From contig NZ_QAYG01000006.1 of assembly GCF_003053845.1 (NCBI RefSeq), forward strand, positions 1 through 64,000: a stretch of 64,000 nt of DNA, in the 5' to 3' direction. The notes under the pieces were generated by a model. That model was not told the DNA's origin. It saw only the letters and a program-made list of their open reading frames with translations, and searched no databases. Source of the stretch: Breoghania corrubedonensis (GTDB lineage Bacteria; Pseudomonadota; Alphaproteobacteria; Rhizobiales; Stappiaceae). Position numbers and translations under genes: made by a program. Of this stretch, positions 34,771 to 44,798 are shown piece after piece. Numbering within the stretch: the stretch's first letter is position 1; every line of letters starts with the position of its first letter.

Positions 34771-35571
34771 TCAGGCGGGCTTGCGCGCCTTTTTGAGCAG
34801 ATCGAGCAGGCCGTGATGGATGAACTCGTTGCCCGCCACGACCGACCCCGTTTCGAAGATCTTCTCGCCGCCGGTCGCATCGGAGACGTAGCCGCCGGCC
34901 TCGCGAATCATCAAAAGGCCGGCTGCCATGTCCCAGGATTTCAGATCGTGCTCCCAGAAACCGTCGAGGCGGCCGGAGGCGACCCAGGCGAGATCTATGG
35001 CGGCGGCGCCTGCGCGGCGGATGCCGGAAACCTCGCCCATGACGTGGCGCAGCTCCATCAGCGCGCGGCCGTGATCGCCGCGGCCCAGATGCGGAATGCC
35101 GGTGCCGATCACGCAATCGGTCATGGTGGCACGGCCGGCCACGCGCAGGCGACGGTTGTTCAGGAAGGCGCCGTTGCCCTTTTCCGCCGTGTAGAGCTCG
35201 TCCATCACCGGATTGTAGATCACGCCGGCGACGATCTGGCCCTGGCGTTCGAGCGCAATCGAAATGCCGAAGATCGGAATGCCGTGCAGGAAATTCGTCG
35301 TGCCGTCGAGCGGATCGACGATGAAACGGTGCTGCGCGTCGGTGCCTTCGATGGTGCCCGATTCCTCCATCAGCAGCGAATAGCCGGGCCGCGCACGCTG
35401 AAGTTCCTCGCGCAGGATCTTTTCCGCGCGGTGGTCGGCGGCGGTGACGAAGTCGCCGGGGCCCTTTCGGGAGACCTGGAGGTTTTCCACCTCGCCGAAA
35501 TCACGGGTGAGGGCGCGGCCGGCCTTGGTGGCGGCGGCGACCATGACGTTGAGAATCGCGGAACGGGCCAT
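34771..35571 (-). CDS. suhB: Inositol monophosphatase family protein (SuhB-like)
   Basis: 266 residues. The metal sites are visible: FIVDPLDGTTNFLHGIPIFG near 85 and the second motif LKSWDMAAGLLMIREAGGYV near 215; EE-type ligand in LLMEESGTIEG near 68. It hydrolyses inositol-1-phosphate or related sugar phosphates; E. coli SuhB also affects rRNA transcription. AAGGAGGGGCAAG before the ATG is a near-perfect ribosome binding site. It follows efp by about 106 bases on the same strand. Confidence 0.94.
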   Translation of the reverse strand: MARSAILNVMVAAATKAGRALTRDFGEVENLQVSRKGPGDFVTAADHRAEKILREELQRARPGYSLLMEESGTIEGTDAQHRFIVDPLDGTTNFLHGIPIFGISIALERQGQIVAGVIYNPVMDELYTAEKGNGAFLNNRRLRVAGRATMTDCVIGTGIPHLGRGDHGRALMELRHVMGEVSGIRRAGAAAIDLAWVASGRLDGFWEHDLKSWDMAAGLLMIREAGGYVSDATGGEKIFETGSVVAGNEFIHHGLLDLLKKARKPA

Positions 35572-35677
35572 CTTGCCCCTCCTTGGGGGCTCAGTCTTTT
35601 CCAGCCGGCAGTGGTGCCGGCCGGGAGGATCGAATGTTGTGAATTGCCGAAAGGCGGTCTGGCGCTTCGACGGCGGT

Positions 35678-36241
35678 CTAGTCGGCGCGCTTCACGTAGG
35701 CGACTTCACTGGTGTCGACCACGATGCGCTCGCCTGCCGTGATAAACGGGGGAACGAGAACGCGCACGCCGTTTTCAAGAACGGCCGGCTTGTAGGACGA
35801 GGACTGCGTCTGTCCCTTCACCACGGCGTCGGCCTCGGTGATCTGGAGCGTGACGAACTGCGGCAGGTTGATGCCGATGGGCTTGCCGTCGTGCATGTCG
35901 AGCGTCACCGTCATGCCGTCCTGCAGGAAGGCGGCACGGTCGCCGACGAATTCGCTCTGCAGCTCGATCTGCTCGTAGGTGTCTGAGTCCATGAACACCA
36001 GCATGTCGTCCTGGGCATAGAGGAACTGGAAGTCCTTCTGCTCCAGGCGAACGCGCTCGACCTTGTCTTCCGAGCGGAAGCGCTCGTTGAGCTTGCGGCC
36101 GTCGATGAGGTTCTTCATCTCGACCTGCGCGAAGGCACCGCCCTTGCCGGGCTTGACGTGCTGGACCTTGACCACGGCCCACAGGGTATCCTGGTGCTGC
36201 AAGACGTTGCTGGGCTTGATTTCGTTGCCGTTGATCTTCAT
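35678..36241 (-). CDS. efp: Translation elongation factor P
   Basis: 187 residues starting [20 protein letters not shown], standard EF-P length. It relieves ribosome stalling at polyproline. The modified residue should be the Lys in VKPGKGGAF at about position 34, the Lys type modified by EpmA/EpmB. The C-terminal OB domains end [20 protein letters not shown]. No epmA or epmB lies next to it here. It has its own 5' region of 125 bases after the Sel1 protein gene. Confidence 0.97.
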   Translation of the reverse strand: MKINGNEIKPSNVLQHQDTLWAVVKVQHVKPGKGGAFAQVEMKNLIDGRKLNERFRSEDKVERVRLEQKDFQFLYAQDDMLVFMDSDTYEQIELQSEFVGDRAAFLQDGMTVTLDMHDGKPIGINLPQFVTLQITEADAVVKGQTQSSSYKPAVLENGVRVLVPPFITAGERIVVDTSEVAYVKRAD

Positions 36242-36366
36242 GGATCTCGTTCGCGTCGTTAGGGGAAGGCCGGGCCTGAATGCCGCGGGCGCGGCTCATG
36301 CCGTTGCGCGGCAGTCTCCACCACATTTCCGTGTCGTTTTCAAGGTAAAATGGCCTGGCGGTCGGG

Positions 36367-37629
36367 CTAGTCGCCCGCCGGGCCGCCCGTCCGGCCACCC
36401 TTTTTCGGGGTGTCAGGCGGTACGGGCGTCTCATCGGCCGGCACATTCTCGGCACCTGCGGCCGGTACGCGCGGCACGTTCGCCGCCCCCGGCACCTGGC
36501 CTTGTGTCCAGTTCGCTGCCTCGCGGCGCGCCTCTTCCAGTGTCTTGGCATCGAGCGAGGCCAGAAAGCCGTCAAGCCAGAGGTCGGAAAGCCCCGCCTT
36601 GCGCGCGATCAGGTGCCAGGTCGCCGCCTTGAGCGGATCGACCGCCATGCCGCGCCCGGTGGCATAAAGGCGCGCGAGACGATTCATGGCCACCGGATTG
36701 CCAGACTGGGCGGCGCGTTCAAACCACATCGCCGCCTCCGCCTCGTTGGGCTCCACGCCTTCGCCGTTGAAACGCAGGATACCGTAGCGCACTTCGGCCG
36801 CCACGGACCCGTTGCGCGCCGCCCGTCCCATCCAGAAGGCGCCGTGGCGCAGGTCGCGGTCCGGCGCTTCAGGATCCAGATAGGCATCGGCGAGCGCGTA
36901 TTGCGCGTCGGTATCGCCGTTTTCCGCGGCCTTCTGAATGAATTTCAGCCCCTTCTGACGGTCCTGCGGAAGGCCGTCGCCTTGCAGGTAGAGAATGCCG
37001 AGATTGTAGGAGGCGCTGTCGATGCCGGCCTTGTCGGCCTGCTCGAAAAGCTCCCCGGCTTTCGCCTTGTCGGCCTTCACGCCGGTGCCCAGCAGATAGA
37101 ACAGGCCAAGGCGGTATGCGGCCTGCGCGTCGCCGGCCTTGGCGGCGATCTCGTACCAGCTCGCGGATATCTTTACGTCCTGGCTGACGCCGTAGCCGCG
37201 CTCGTAGAGCACGCCCAGCAACGTCTGGGCGGCATGGTCGCCGTCCTGCGCGCGGCGCGTGGCGACGGCGACTGCGGTCAGGTAGTAGCCGCGCTGAAAG
37301 GCGCCATAGGCATAGTCGCGTTCGGGATCGCGCGGTACGGGGCCGGTCGCGACCTGCGGCGGTTCCTCGATGGCAAGTTTCAGCCGCGGAACCGCCTTGC
37401 CGGGCAGTTTCGCGGTGCCGATAAGCGGCGGGGCCGGCAGTCTCGGCCGCATGTCGGGCGAAAGCACGGGCGCGGCCATCATTCCCGATGATGCATTGTC
37501 AGGCGCCGCCGGGGGAACGGGCGCCGCCGCATGGGCCGTCGCGGTCATGGCGAGCGATGCAGTGAGCGCCAGCGCAGTACCGCGCCGGGGAAAATATCGA
37601 CGTGAGCAATGCCGGCGGGCCTGCCTCAT
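36367..37629 (-). CDS. Exported Sel1-like tetratricopeptide repeat protein
   Basis: 420 residues. The N-terminus (RRYFPRRGTALALTASLAMT) is a basic plus hydrophobic signal ending at TAHA-AAP. About six Sel1 repeats fill 130-360, recognisable as AQTLLGVLYERGYGV, AAYRLGLFYLLGTGV, ASYNLGILYLQGDGL, AQYALADAYLDPE, AEVRYGILRFNGEGV and AMNRLARLYATGRGM. The C-terminal 50 residues are Pro-rich. Such proteins act as scaffolds in the periplasm; the partner is unknown. It overlaps the stop of the thiamine-phosphate-synthase-like gene by four bases (ATGA), so the two are translationally coupled. Confidence 0.88.
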   Translation of the reverse strand: MRQARRHCSRRYFPRRGTALALTASLAMTATAHAAAPVPPAAPDNASSGMMAAPVLSPDMRPRLPAPPLIGTAKLPGKAVPRLKLAIEEPPQVATGPVPRDPERDYAYGAFQRGYYLTAVAVATRRAQDGDHAAQTLLGVLYERGYGVSQDVKISASWYEIAAKAGDAQAAYRLGLFYLLGTGVKADKAKAGELFEQADKAGIDSASYNLGILYLQGDGLPQDRQKGLKFIQKAAENGDTDAQYALADAYLDPEAPDRDLRHGAFWMGRAARNGSVAAEVRYGILRFNGEGVEPNEAEAAMWFERAAQSGNPVAMNRLARLYATGRGMAVDPLKAATWHLIARKAGLSDLWLDGFLASLDAKTLEEARREAANWTQGQVPGAANVPRVPAAGAENVPADETPVPPDTPKKGGRTGGPAGD

Positions 37630-38285
37630 CCGGCGGCCTCCTCGGCGGCCGCGATCTCGGCCGCCACGGTATCGAGGATGGCGTTGGCTTCTTCAACCGC
37701 GGCCTTTGGGCCCTTGGGATGGTCCCAGACCCCGGCGCGCAGGGCGACGAATTCCGCCTTGGTCTCGGCCACCGGGCGCACGGAGGCGATGTCGCGTCCG
37801 GCGAGCGCCACACACGGGATCTCGAACACCTCGGCCCACCAGTCGGCGAAATCGATGGTCTTGCGGTGTGCCTCGTCGTGTTCTTCCAGGTCGAGCATGC
37901 CGAAGAAGACATAGTCGGTGTCGAGTTCGGCCAGCTCCATCGCGTGGTGGCGTTCCTTGATATGGCCGACGCCGACGATGCGGTTGGGCTGGAAGGTTTC
38001 CTGCGCGAGCTTGAGATCCTCAAGCCCGCTGTCGATCTGGACGCCGTCGGCGCGCGCGCGTCCGGCAACGCGCGTGTCGTTGAGGATCAGCGCCGCGACG
38101 CCGGCCTCCTGGGCGATCGGCACGATCTTTTCCGCCAAAAGTTGAGCCGCGTCCTCATCGCCCTCGGGAAGGGTGATCAGCAGGCAGGCCACGTCTCCGC
38201 CGGAAAGGGCTTCGCCGAGCGGGGCGGCGAAGGCCTCCGCATCGAAGTCTGTCGGCGTGATGAGAAACAGGCGGGAACGGAACAC
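37626..38285 (-). CDS. Thiamine phosphate synthase-like (TMP_TENI family) protein
   Basis: 219 residues with the TMP-TenI TIM-barrel pattern: RLFLITPTDFD, AALILNDTRVAGRARADGVQ near 80 (the usual HLGQxD replaced by VQIDSG), IVGVGHIKERHHAMELAELD and DYVFFGMLDLEEH. Diphosphate-binding residues are only partly kept and a conserved His-Gly-GQ motif is altered, so enzymatic ThiE activity is doubtful. Coupling to a Sel1 protein gene supports a divergent role. GTG at 38285 is taken as start because GGAG lies 10 bases upstream. Confidence 0.82.
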   Translation of the reverse strand: MFRSRLFLITPTDFDAEAFAAPLGEALSGGDVACLLITLPEGDEDAAQLLAEKIVPIAQEAGVAALILNDTRVAGRARADGVQIDSGLEDLKLAQETFQPNRIVGVGHIKERHHAMELAELDTDYVFFGMLDLEEHDEAHRKTIDFADWWAEVFEIPCVALAGRDIASVRPVAETKAEFVALRAGVWDHPKGPKAAVEEANAILDTVAAEIAAAEEAAG

Positions 38286-38504
38286 TGTTGGAACTCCTGA
38301 AGGCGTTCGGTGGCGATGTGGCATCCAATAACGGCAAAATCGCGCAATCGGCAAATTACTAGGCGTCTGAGGTCAAGAAAATGTTGCAGCGAGAGGCGCG
38401 GAGAGGGTGCCGCGTGCCGCCGGATTGGCAATCGCCTCAGTGTAGGTTCCTGACGTGCCGGCTGGCTGCTCAGGCCGGACCGGCCTTTGCGAACGATCTC
38501 TCCA

Positions 38505-38561
38505 GTGTCATCCCAAATCTGCGGAGCGGCACTTCGCGCCGTACTGCGCCGGGGATGACAC
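38505..38561. repeat. Inverted repeat of the TCATCCC hairpin type
   Basis: GTGTCATCCC (38505-38514) is inverted as GGGATGACAC (38552-38561) over a 37-base loop. Resembles the TCATCCC/GGGATGA arms of the hairpin at 49971-50004. Confidence 0.55.
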
Positions 38562-38601
38562 CGGCGATATTCGCCAAAAGCGCCCAAAGTTCTCACGCCT
38601 G

Positions 38602-38637
38602 CAAAAAAAGAATCGACGGGCGCGATGGCCCGTCGAT
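38602..38637 (-). terminator. Terminator of fba
   Basis: On the minus strand ATCGACGGG pairs with CCCGTCGAT (38612-38620 and 38629-38637), and the A-run at 38603-38609 gives the U-tract. It follows the fba stop by 30 bases. Confidence 0.88.
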
Positions 38638-38666
38638 CCATGTCGTCACTGTCTGAAACGTGCGCC

Positions 38667-39692
38667 TTACGCCGTTTCCAGATCCTTCGACCAGGTGCCG
38701 GTCGCCGCCATGCCGTTCATCCGCGCGCGGTGCTCGAAGGCGGCCTGGGCGGCAGCCCAGTTCTCGTCCTTGCCCGACCAGGCCTTGAGCGCCGCCTGCT
38801 GCAGGGCGCGGCCGTAGGAGAAGGTCAGCGTCCAGGGCAGGTTGCCCATCGCGTTCATCGCCGACAGGTTTTGCGTCGCCTGCACGTCGCTCTGGCCACC
38901 CGACAGGAAGGCGATGCCGCCGACAGCCGCCGGCACGGTCGATTTCAGGCAGCGCACGGTCATTTCCGCGACCTCTTCGGCCGATGCCTGGTCCGGGCAC
39001 TTCTGGCCGGCGATCACCATGTTCGGCTTCAGGATCATCCCCTCAAGCAGGATGCCCGCCTGGTAGAGCTCACCGAAGATCGTGTTGAGCGTCCATTCCG
39101 TGACCTCGTAGCAAGTTTCGATATCATGGCTGGAGAAGGCGCCATCCATCAGCACTTCCGGCTCCACGATCGGCACGATACCGGCCTCCTGGCACAGCGC
39201 CGCGTAGCGCGCCAGCGCATGGGCGTTGGCGGAGATGCAGTTCGACGATGGCATCGCCTCGCCGATGGTGATGACGCCGCGCCACTTGGCGAAGCGCGCG
39301 CCGAGATCATAATACTCGGCCAGGCGTTCACGCAGGCCGTCGAGACCCTCGGTCACCTTCTCGTCCTCGAAGCCGGCGAGCGGCTTGGCGCCCTGGTCGA
39401 CCTTGATGCCCGGAACGGCGCCGGCCGCCTTGATGAGATCGACGAGCGGCGTGCCGTCCTTGGCCTTCTGGCGGATGGTCTCGTCATACAGGATGACCCC
39501 GGAGATGCATTCGTTCATCGCGGTCTCGGCGCGAAACAACATCTCGCGATAATCGCGGCGATTGTCCTCGGTGTTTTCCACGCCGATCTGGTCAAAGCGC
39601 TTCTTGATGGTGCCTGTGCTCTCGTCGGCCGCCAGGATACCCTGGCCCGGTGCCATCATGGCCTCAGCAATATCTTCCAGATTCTCGCTCAT
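38667..39692 (-). CDS. fba: Class I fructose-bisphosphate aldolase
   Basis: 341 residues, metal-independent Schiff-base aldolase. Seen: GQGILAADESTGTIKKRF near 20, the catalytic Lys in LLEGMILKPNMV near 220, and the C-terminal phosphate-binding GGIAFLSGGQSD. It splits fructose-1,6-bisphosphate or makes it in gluconeogenesis and the Calvin cycle. It is last of the cluster tkt-gap-GNAT-pgk-fba, 49 bases after pgk. The ATG at 39692 with GGAAGG upstream is used; a codon five earlier is also ATG-like in frame. Confidence 0.95.
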   Translation of the reverse strand: MSENLEDIAEAMMAPGQGILAADESTGTIKKRFDQIGVENTEDNRRDYREMLFRAETAMNECISGVILYDETIRQKAKDGTPLVDLIKAAGAVPGIKVDQGAKPLAGFEDEKVTEGLDGLRERLAEYYDLGARFAKWRGVITIGEAMPSSNCISANAHALARYAALCQEAGIVPIVEPEVLMDGAFSSHDIETCYEVTEWTLNTIFGELYQAGILLEGMILKPNMVIAGQKCPDQASAEEVAEMTVRCLKSTVPAAVGGIAFLSGGQSDVQATQNLSAMNAMGNLPWTLTFSYGRALQQAALKAWSGKDENWAAAQAAFEHRARMNGMAATGTWSKDLETA

Positions 39693-39741
39693 GTGATGAC
39701 CTTCCACTCCCGGTTCTGATGATCTTGATTAAGGGGGCGTT

Positions 39742-40938
39742 CTAGTTTTCGCGCTCAAGCGCCGCGACACCCGGCAGGACCTTGCCTTCCAGCCATTCCA
39801 GAAAGGCGCCGCCGGCGGTGGAGACATAGCTGAAATCCTGCGCCACGCCCGCATGATTGAGCGCGGCCACCGTGTCGCCGCCGCCGGCGACCGACAGCAG
39901 CGCGCCGGACTTCGTGCGCGCCGCCGCATGGCGGGCGGCCGCGACGGTGGCACGATCGAACGGCTCGATCTCGAAAGCGCCGAGCGGGCCGTTCCACACC
40001 AGCGTGGCGGCCGCGTCGATCTTCTCCTTCACGGTCTCGATGGACTTCGCGCCCACGTCTAGGATCATCGCGTCGGCGGGAATCGAATCGAGCGCCATAG
40101 TCTCGCTTGCCGCGTTGGCCTTGAATTCACGTGCCACAACCGCATCGACAGGCAGCACGATCTCGCAGCCTTCCGCGCCGGCCTTGTCCATGATGCGGCG
40201 CGCGGTGTCGGCCAGATCATGCTCGCACAGCGACTTGCCGACATCCGTGCCTTGAGCGGCCAGGAAGGTGTTGGCCATGCCGCCACCGATCACCAGCATG
40301 TCGACCCGGGCGACGAGATTTTCCAGAAGGTCGATCTTGGAGGAAACCTTCGCCCCGCCGACGACCGCCAGCACGGGCCGCTTGGGGGAGCCGAGTGCGG
40401 CGCCCAGCGCGTCGAGCTCTGCCTGCATGGTGCGCCCCGCGCAGGCCGGCAGCAGGTGGGCGAGGCCTTCGGTGGAGGCATGCGCGCGGTGGGCGGCGGA
40501 AAACGCGTCGTTCACGTAGACATCGCCGTTCTCGGCCAAGGCCTTGGCGAAGTCGGGATCGTTCTTTTCCTCGCCCTTGTGATAGCGGGTGTTTTCCAGC
40601 AGCAGGATGCCGCCCGGTACCATCTTCTCAACCGCCGCCCTGGCCTCCGGGCCGACGCAATCCTCAGCGAAATCGACGTGGAGACCGAGCAGTTCGGAAA
40701 GCGGCCGCACGACGGGCTTCAGCGACATGGAAGCCACGCGCTCGCCCTTGGGGCGGCCGAAATGGGCCAGCAGGATGACCTTGCCGTTCTTCGCCGCGAT
40801 ATCGCGGATGGTCGGCAACACCCGTTCGATGCGGGTCGTGTCGGTGACCTTGCCGTCCTCCATCGGGACGTTCAGATCGACGCGCACCAGAACGCGCTTG
40901 TCCGCGAAATCCATGTCGTCGAGAGAGCGGTAACTCAT
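39742..40938 (-). CDS. pgk: Phosphoglycerate kinase
   Basis: 398 residues. [19 protein letters not shown] and [10 protein letters not shown] at the N-terminus bind 3-phosphoglycerate; the C-terminal nucleotide domain shows [33 protein letters not shown] and [15 protein letters not shown]. It interconverts 1,3-bisphosphoglycerate and 3-phosphoglycerate. Length and motifs are normal. It follows the GNAT gene by 41 bases. GGAGG about 13 bases before the ATG at 40938 is somewhat distant; the in-frame 46-codon extension upstream is not PGK-like. Confidence 0.96.
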   Translation of the reverse strand: MSYRSLDDMDFADKRVLVRVDLNVPMEDGKVTDTTRIERVLPTIRDIAAKNGKVILLAHFGRPKGERVASMSLKPVVRPLSELLGLHVDFAEDCVGPEARAAVEKMVPGGILLLENTRYHKGEEKNDPDFAKALAENGDVYVNDAFSAAHRAHASTEGLAHLLPACAGRTMQAELDALGAALGSPKRPVLAVVGGAKVSSKIDLLENLVARVDMLVIGGGMANTFLAAQGTDVGKSLCEHDLADTARRIMDKAGAEGCEIVLPVDAVVAREFKANAASETMALDSIPADAMILDVGAKSIETVKEKIDAAATLVWNGPLGAFEIEPFDRATVAAARHAAARTKSGALLSVAGGGDTVAALNHAGVAQDFSYVSTAGGAFLEWLEGKVLPGVAALEREN

Positions 40939-40979
40939 TACCCTGCGAGCCTCCATCTTTTGTTTTGCGCCAGCCTCTT

Positions 40980-41573
40980 TCAAGCGCGTCCGATCCGGTC
41001 GAGTTCCCTGATCATCAGGATCCAACGCTTTGTGGCCGTTTTCCAGCCTTCGTGCACGGCATCGCGTGCGGCACATTCGCGGTAACCGGCGCGTTCGTAA
41101 AGCCTGCGCGCGCCATCGTTGTCGTCCGCGACGATGATCGACATGCGCGAAAGGTCTTTGGCGCGCGCGATCTCCCGGGCGGTTTCCAGAAGGCGGGTGC
41201 CGTGGCCCTTGCCGCGATGTCGGGGGCAGGCGGCAAGCACGTTCACATACCAGCTGTCGGGGGCGAGGTTCTCAAGCTCCTGCAGCGGCACGAACAGTGC
41301 CCGCATGTCATCCGTGGGGACGGGCTCGGACCCGATCGCATACCCCAAGAGCATGGCGATCGCGCCTGCGCCCTCGTCGAGGACGACAATCTGACCGTCC
41401 TGCGCCTTTTCCGCCTGCCGGGCCCGGCCGACCTCCCACGGGTCTTGACCGTCCTGCGCCATTTCCGCCCAAAGGTGGAGCGGCAGGCCATCGCCGGCGA
41501 AATTGACAAGATCGGCAAGCCTTGCCGCATCCGAGGCCATGGCGATGCGCAAGGGGGGCAGAAGAGGGATCAT
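40980..41573 (-). CDS. GNAT-family N-acetyltransferase
   Basis: 197 residues. The acetyl-CoA binding loop is [15 protein letters not shown] near 120, after [10 protein letters not shown] (beta 4). C-terminal [20 protein letters not shown] matches motif B. The substrate is unknown. It lies between gap and pgk on the same strand, 41 bases from pgk, and downstream of a terminator that closes tkt-gap, so GNAT-pgk-fba may use its own promoter. This position inside a glycolytic cluster is the only unusual thing about it. Confidence 0.87.
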   Translation of the reverse strand: MIPLLPPLRIAMASDAARLADLVNFAGDGLPLHLWAEMAQDGQDPWEVGRARQAEKAQDGQIVVLDEGAGAIAMLLGYAIGSEPVPTDDMRALFVPLQELENLAPDSWYVNVLAACPRHRGKGHGTRLLETAREIARAKDLSRMSIIVADDNDGARRLYERAGYRECAARDAVHEGWKTATKRWILMIRELDRIGRA

Positions 41574-41656
41574 CGTTCTGGCGCTCCGCACCCGCGGGTC
41601 TCGACAGGAAGCACACGACGTTTCTCCCAAACGGCCGGAGGGAGACGATTGGATAG

Positions 41657-41689
41657 AAAAAGGGCGCGGCCGTTGTCGTCCGCGCCCTT
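41657..41689 (-). terminator. Terminator between gap and the GNAT gene
   Basis: AAGGGCGCGG pairs with CCGCGCCCTT across a 10-base loop; the A-run at 41657-41661 provides the U-tract on the minus strand, just past the gap stop at 41697. Confidence 0.88.
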
Positions 41690-41696
41690 CGTTCGA

Positions 41697-42707
41697 TCAG
41701 ATGTGCTTGGCCATCGCCACGGCGGTGTCGGCCATGCGGTTGGAGAAGCCCCACTCGTTGTCGTACCAGGACATGACGCGCACGAAGGTGCCGTCCATCA
41801 CCTTGGTCTGGTCCATGTGGAACGTCGAGGAGTGCGGGTCATGGTTGAAGTCCATGGACACCAGCTTCTCGTCCGTGAAGCCGAGGATGCCCTTGAGCTT
41901 GCCGTCGGCGGCCTTGCGGATCGCGTCGTTGATCTCCTCGACCGTCGTCTCGCGCTTGGCGATGAACTTGAAGTCGATGACGGAGACGTTCGGCGTCGGG
42001 ACGCGGATGGAGACGCCGTCCAGCTTGCCGTTGAGCTCCGGCAGCACCAGGCCGACGGCCTTGGCGGCACCGGTCGTGGTCGGGATCATCGACATGGCGG
42101 CTGCGCGGGCGCGGTAGAGATCCTTGTGCATCGTGTCCAGCGTCGGCTGGTCGCCGGTGTAGGAATGGATCGTCGTCATGAAGCCCGTCTCGATGCCAAC
42201 CGCTTCGTTGAGGACGTAGGCGACGGGCGCCAGGCAGTTGGTGGTGCACGAGGCGTTGGAGACGACAAGGTCGTCCTTCGTCAGCGCATCGGTGTTGACG
42301 CCGAAGACGATGGTCTTGTCGGCGCCCGCAGCCGGGGCGGAGACGAGGACGCGCTTGGCACCAGCCTCAAGATGCATCGACGCCTTCTCCTTGGCGGTGA
42401 AGATGCCGGTGCATTCCATGGCGATGTCGATGCCGAGTTCGCCCCAGGGCAGTTCCTTCGGGTCGCGGATCGCCGTCACCTTGATCGGCTTGCCGCCGTC
42501 GATGACGATGGTCTCGCCGGAGACCTCGACCTTGGCGGGGAAATGGCCGTGCACGGAATCGTGGCGCAGCAGGTGGGCGTTTGTCTCCACCGGGCCGAGA
42601 TCGTTGATCGCAACCACCTCGATGTCGGTGCGACCCGATTCCACGATTGCGCGCAGCACGTTACGTCCGATGCGACCGAAACCGTTGATTGCGACCTTCA
42701 CCGCCAT
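41697..42707 (-). CDS. gap: Glyceraldehyde-3-phosphate dehydrogenase
   Basis: 336 residues. N-terminal [20 protein letters not shown] is the NAD-binding loop; the catalytic Cys sits in [14 protein letters not shown] near 150; the histidine in the [18 protein letters not shown] block; and the C-terminal [14 protein letters not shown] is invariant. The residue following the NAD-ribose-binding strand (AINDLG) is Asp, which favours NAD+ over NADP+. GAGGAA precedes the ATG. It follows tkt by 81 bases and precedes a terminator. Confidence 0.97.
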   Translation of the reverse strand: MAVKVAINGFGRIGRNVLRAIVESGRTDIEVVAINDLGPVETNAHLLRHDSVHGHFPAKVEVSGETIVIDGGKPIKVTAIRDPKELPWGELGIDIAMECTGIFTAKEKASMHLEAGAKRVLVSAPAAGADKTIVFGVNTDALTKDDLVVSNASCTTNCLAPVAYVLNEAVGIETGFMTTIHSYTGDQPTLDTMHKDLYRARAAAMSMIPTTTGAAKAVGLVLPELNGKLDGVSIRVPTPNVSVIDFKFIAKRETTVEEINDAIRKAADGKLKGILGFTDEKLVSMDFNHDPHSSTFHMDQTKVMDGTFVRVMSWYDNEWGFSNRMADTAVAMAKHI

Positions 42708-42788
42708 TTCCTCATACTCCTGTCTGCGCGCCATCCGGCGCCGTCCATCCGTTTCAGGATCCCAAAGCCCCGGCGAACACGCCGGAAC

Positions 42789-44798
42789 TCATTCCTCCGT
42801 GGTCGTTTCCAGGGCCTCGAGACGGGCCTTGGCCTTCGATACGGCCACCTCGGCGGTAATGCCGAAATGCTCGTAGAGTTCCTTGTAGGGGCCGCTGGCG
42901 CCGAAACTGTCCATGCCGACGAAAAGCCCGTCGTCGCCGATGAAGCGCGACCAGCCCATCTCGATGCCGGCCTCAATGGCGATCTTCACCGGCGCGGTGC
43001 CGATGATCGAGGCGCGGTAGTCGTCCGACTGCTTCTTGAACAGCTCGAACGACGGCACGGAGACGACGCGGGCCGGGATGCCGTCCTCGGTCAGCTGGGC
43101 GTGGGCGGCCATCGCGATCTCGACTTCCGAGCCGGTGGCGAACAGCGTCACCTTCGCCTCATCGTCGCAGGAACAGACCTCGTAGGCGCCGTTGCCGCAA
43201 AGGTTCTTTTCCTCAAGCTGGGCGCGGAAGGCGGCGAGATTCTGACGCGTCAGCGCCAGCACGCTCGGCCCGTTCCGGTTCTCCAGCGCGATCTGCCAGC
43301 ATTCCGCCGTCTCCGTCGCGTCCGCCGGACGCAGCACGAGAAGGTTGGGAATGGCGCGCAGCGCCGCCAGATGCTCCACCGGCTGGTGGGTCGGGCCGTC
43401 TTCGCCAAGGCCGATGGAATCGTGCGTCATCACGTAGATCACACGAATGCCCATAAGCGCCGAAAGCCGGATGGCCGGGCGGCAATAGTCGGTGAAGACC
43501 ATGAAGGTGCCGGAATAGGGGATGACACCGCCGTGCAGCGCCATGCCGTTCATCGCGGCGGCCATGCCGTGTTCGCGGATACCCCAGTGGACGAAGCGGC
43601 CGGAGAAATCGTCCGGCGTGATCGCCTTCATGTCCTTGGTGCGGGTGTTGTTGGAGCCGGTCAGGTCGGCCGAGCCGCCGATCGTCTCCGGCACCGCCGC
43701 GTTGATCGCCTCGAGAGCCACTTCGGACGCCTTGCGGGTGGCGAGCGAGGGCATGTCGGAGACATGCTTTGCCTTCAACGTGCGAATCGCGTCGGTAAGC
43801 GCTGACGGCAGGTCGCCACGCTGGCGGCGTTCGAACTCGGCACGCGTCTCGGCGTCCGCGGCCTCGAAGCGCTTGGCCCACTCGGTATTGGCCTGGGCGG
43901 CACGCAGACCGGCGATGCGCCATGCGTCGCGGATATCGGCCGGGATCTCGAAGGGTTCATCCGTCCAGCCGAGCGCCTCGCGGGTGATCTTGATTTCGTC
44001 GACGCCGAGCGGCGAGCCGTGAGCGGAATTCTTGCCGGCCTTGTTGGGCGAGCCGTAGCCGATCGTGGTCTTGCAGGCGATCAGCGTCGGCCGGTCGGAC
44101 TTGCGGGCCGCCTCGATCGCGGTGGCGATTTGGGACGGATTATGGCCGTCGACGTTCACCGTCTCCCAGCCGCAGGCCTTGAAGCGGGCGGGCTGGTCGG
44201 TCGAATCGGACAGCGAGATCGCCCCGTCGATGGAGATACCGTTGTCGTCCCACAGCACGATCAGCTTGTTGAGCTTCAGGTGCCCGGCGAGCGAGATCGC
44301 CTCCTGGGAGATGCCTTCCATCAGGCAGCCGTCGCCAACCAGTGCGTAGGTGTGGTGGTTGACCAGATCTTCGCCGAACTCGGCCTGGAGCATGCGTTCC
44401 GTCATCGCCATGCCGACAGCATTGGCGAGGCCCTGGCCGAGCGGACCGGTGGTCGTCTCGATACCGCCGCCATGGCCGTATTCGGGATGACCGGCGGTCC
44501 TGGCGCCGAGCTGACGGAAGTTCTTCAGCTCATCCAGCGTGAAGTCCTCGTAGCCGGTCAGATGCAGCAGCGAATAGAGCAGCATCGAGCCGTGACCGGC
44601 CGACAGCACGAAGCGGTCGCGGTCGGCCCACTTGGGCTCGGTGGGATCGAAGCGCAGGAAACGCGTGAAGAGGACGGTGGCGATGTCGGCCGCGCCCATC
44701 GGCAGGCCGGGATGGCCGGAATTGGCCTTCTGCACGGCATCGATGGAGAGGAAGCGGACCGCGTTGGCCATCCGGTTGTGTTTGTCGAGATCGGTCAT
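42789..44798 (-). CDS. tkt: Transketolase
   Basis: 669 residues, full length. The thiamine-diphosphate motif [20 protein letters not shown] with following [13 protein letters not shown] is near 155; [15 protein letters not shown] near 65 and the C-terminal [20 protein letters not shown] near 465 are characteristic. It transfers two-carbon units in the pentose phosphate and Calvin cycles. It is first of the cluster tkt-gap-GNAT-pgk-fba. The 580-base upstream region has repeated GCAAGCGC motifs that may be operators for a LacI-type regulator. Confidence 0.97.
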   Translation of the reverse strand: MTDLDKHNRMANAVRFLSIDAVQKANSGHPGLPMGAADIATVLFTRFLRFDPTEPKWADRDRFVLSAGHGSMLLYSLLHLTGYEDFTLDELKNFRQLGARTAGHPEYGHGGGIETTTGPLGQGLANAVGMAMTERMLQAEFGEDLVNHHTYALVGDGCLMEGISQEAISLAGHLKLNKLIVLWDDNGISIDGAISLSDSTDQPARFKACGWETVNVDGHNPSQIATAIEAARKSDRPTLIACKTTIGYGSPNKAGKNSAHGSPLGVDEIKITREALGWTDEPFEIPADIRDAWRIAGLRAAQANTEWAKRFEAADAETRAEFERRQRGDLPSALTDAIRTLKAKHVSDMPSLATRKASEVALEAINAAVPETIGGSADLTGSNNTRTKDMKAITPDDFSGRFVHWGIREHGMAAAMNGMALHGGVIPYSGTFMVFTDYCRPAIRLSALMGIRVIYVMTHDSIGLGEDGPTHQPVEHLAALRAIPNLLVLRPADATETAECWQIALENRNGPSVLALTRQNLAAFRAQLEEKNLCGNGAYEVCSCDDEAKVTLFATGSEVEIAMAAHAQLTEDGIPARVVSVPSFELFKKQSDDYRASIIGTAPVKIAIEAGIEMGWSRFIGDDGLFVGMDSFGASGPYKELYEHFGITAEVAVSKAKARLEALETTTEE

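Larger units (their letters stand above)
38286..38666. other. Intergenic region between fba and the ThiE-like gene
   Basis: About 380 bases with no gene. It contains the fba terminator (38602-38637) and an 11-base inverted repeat, GTGTCATCCC at 38505 and GGGGATGACAC at 38551, around a GCGGAGCGGC...GCGCCG interior, of the dispersed hairpin type. Confidence 0.55.

Noticed and set aside
37626-38666. Thiamine riboswitch upstream of the ThiE-like gene
   Set aside because: No THI-box pattern (CUGAGA and ACCUGAU blocks) is visible in the leader.
40965-43805. Open frame of about 946 codons antisense to pgk, gap and tkt
   Set aside because: It runs across three intact genes and their spacers; composition is typical of a GC-rich shadow.
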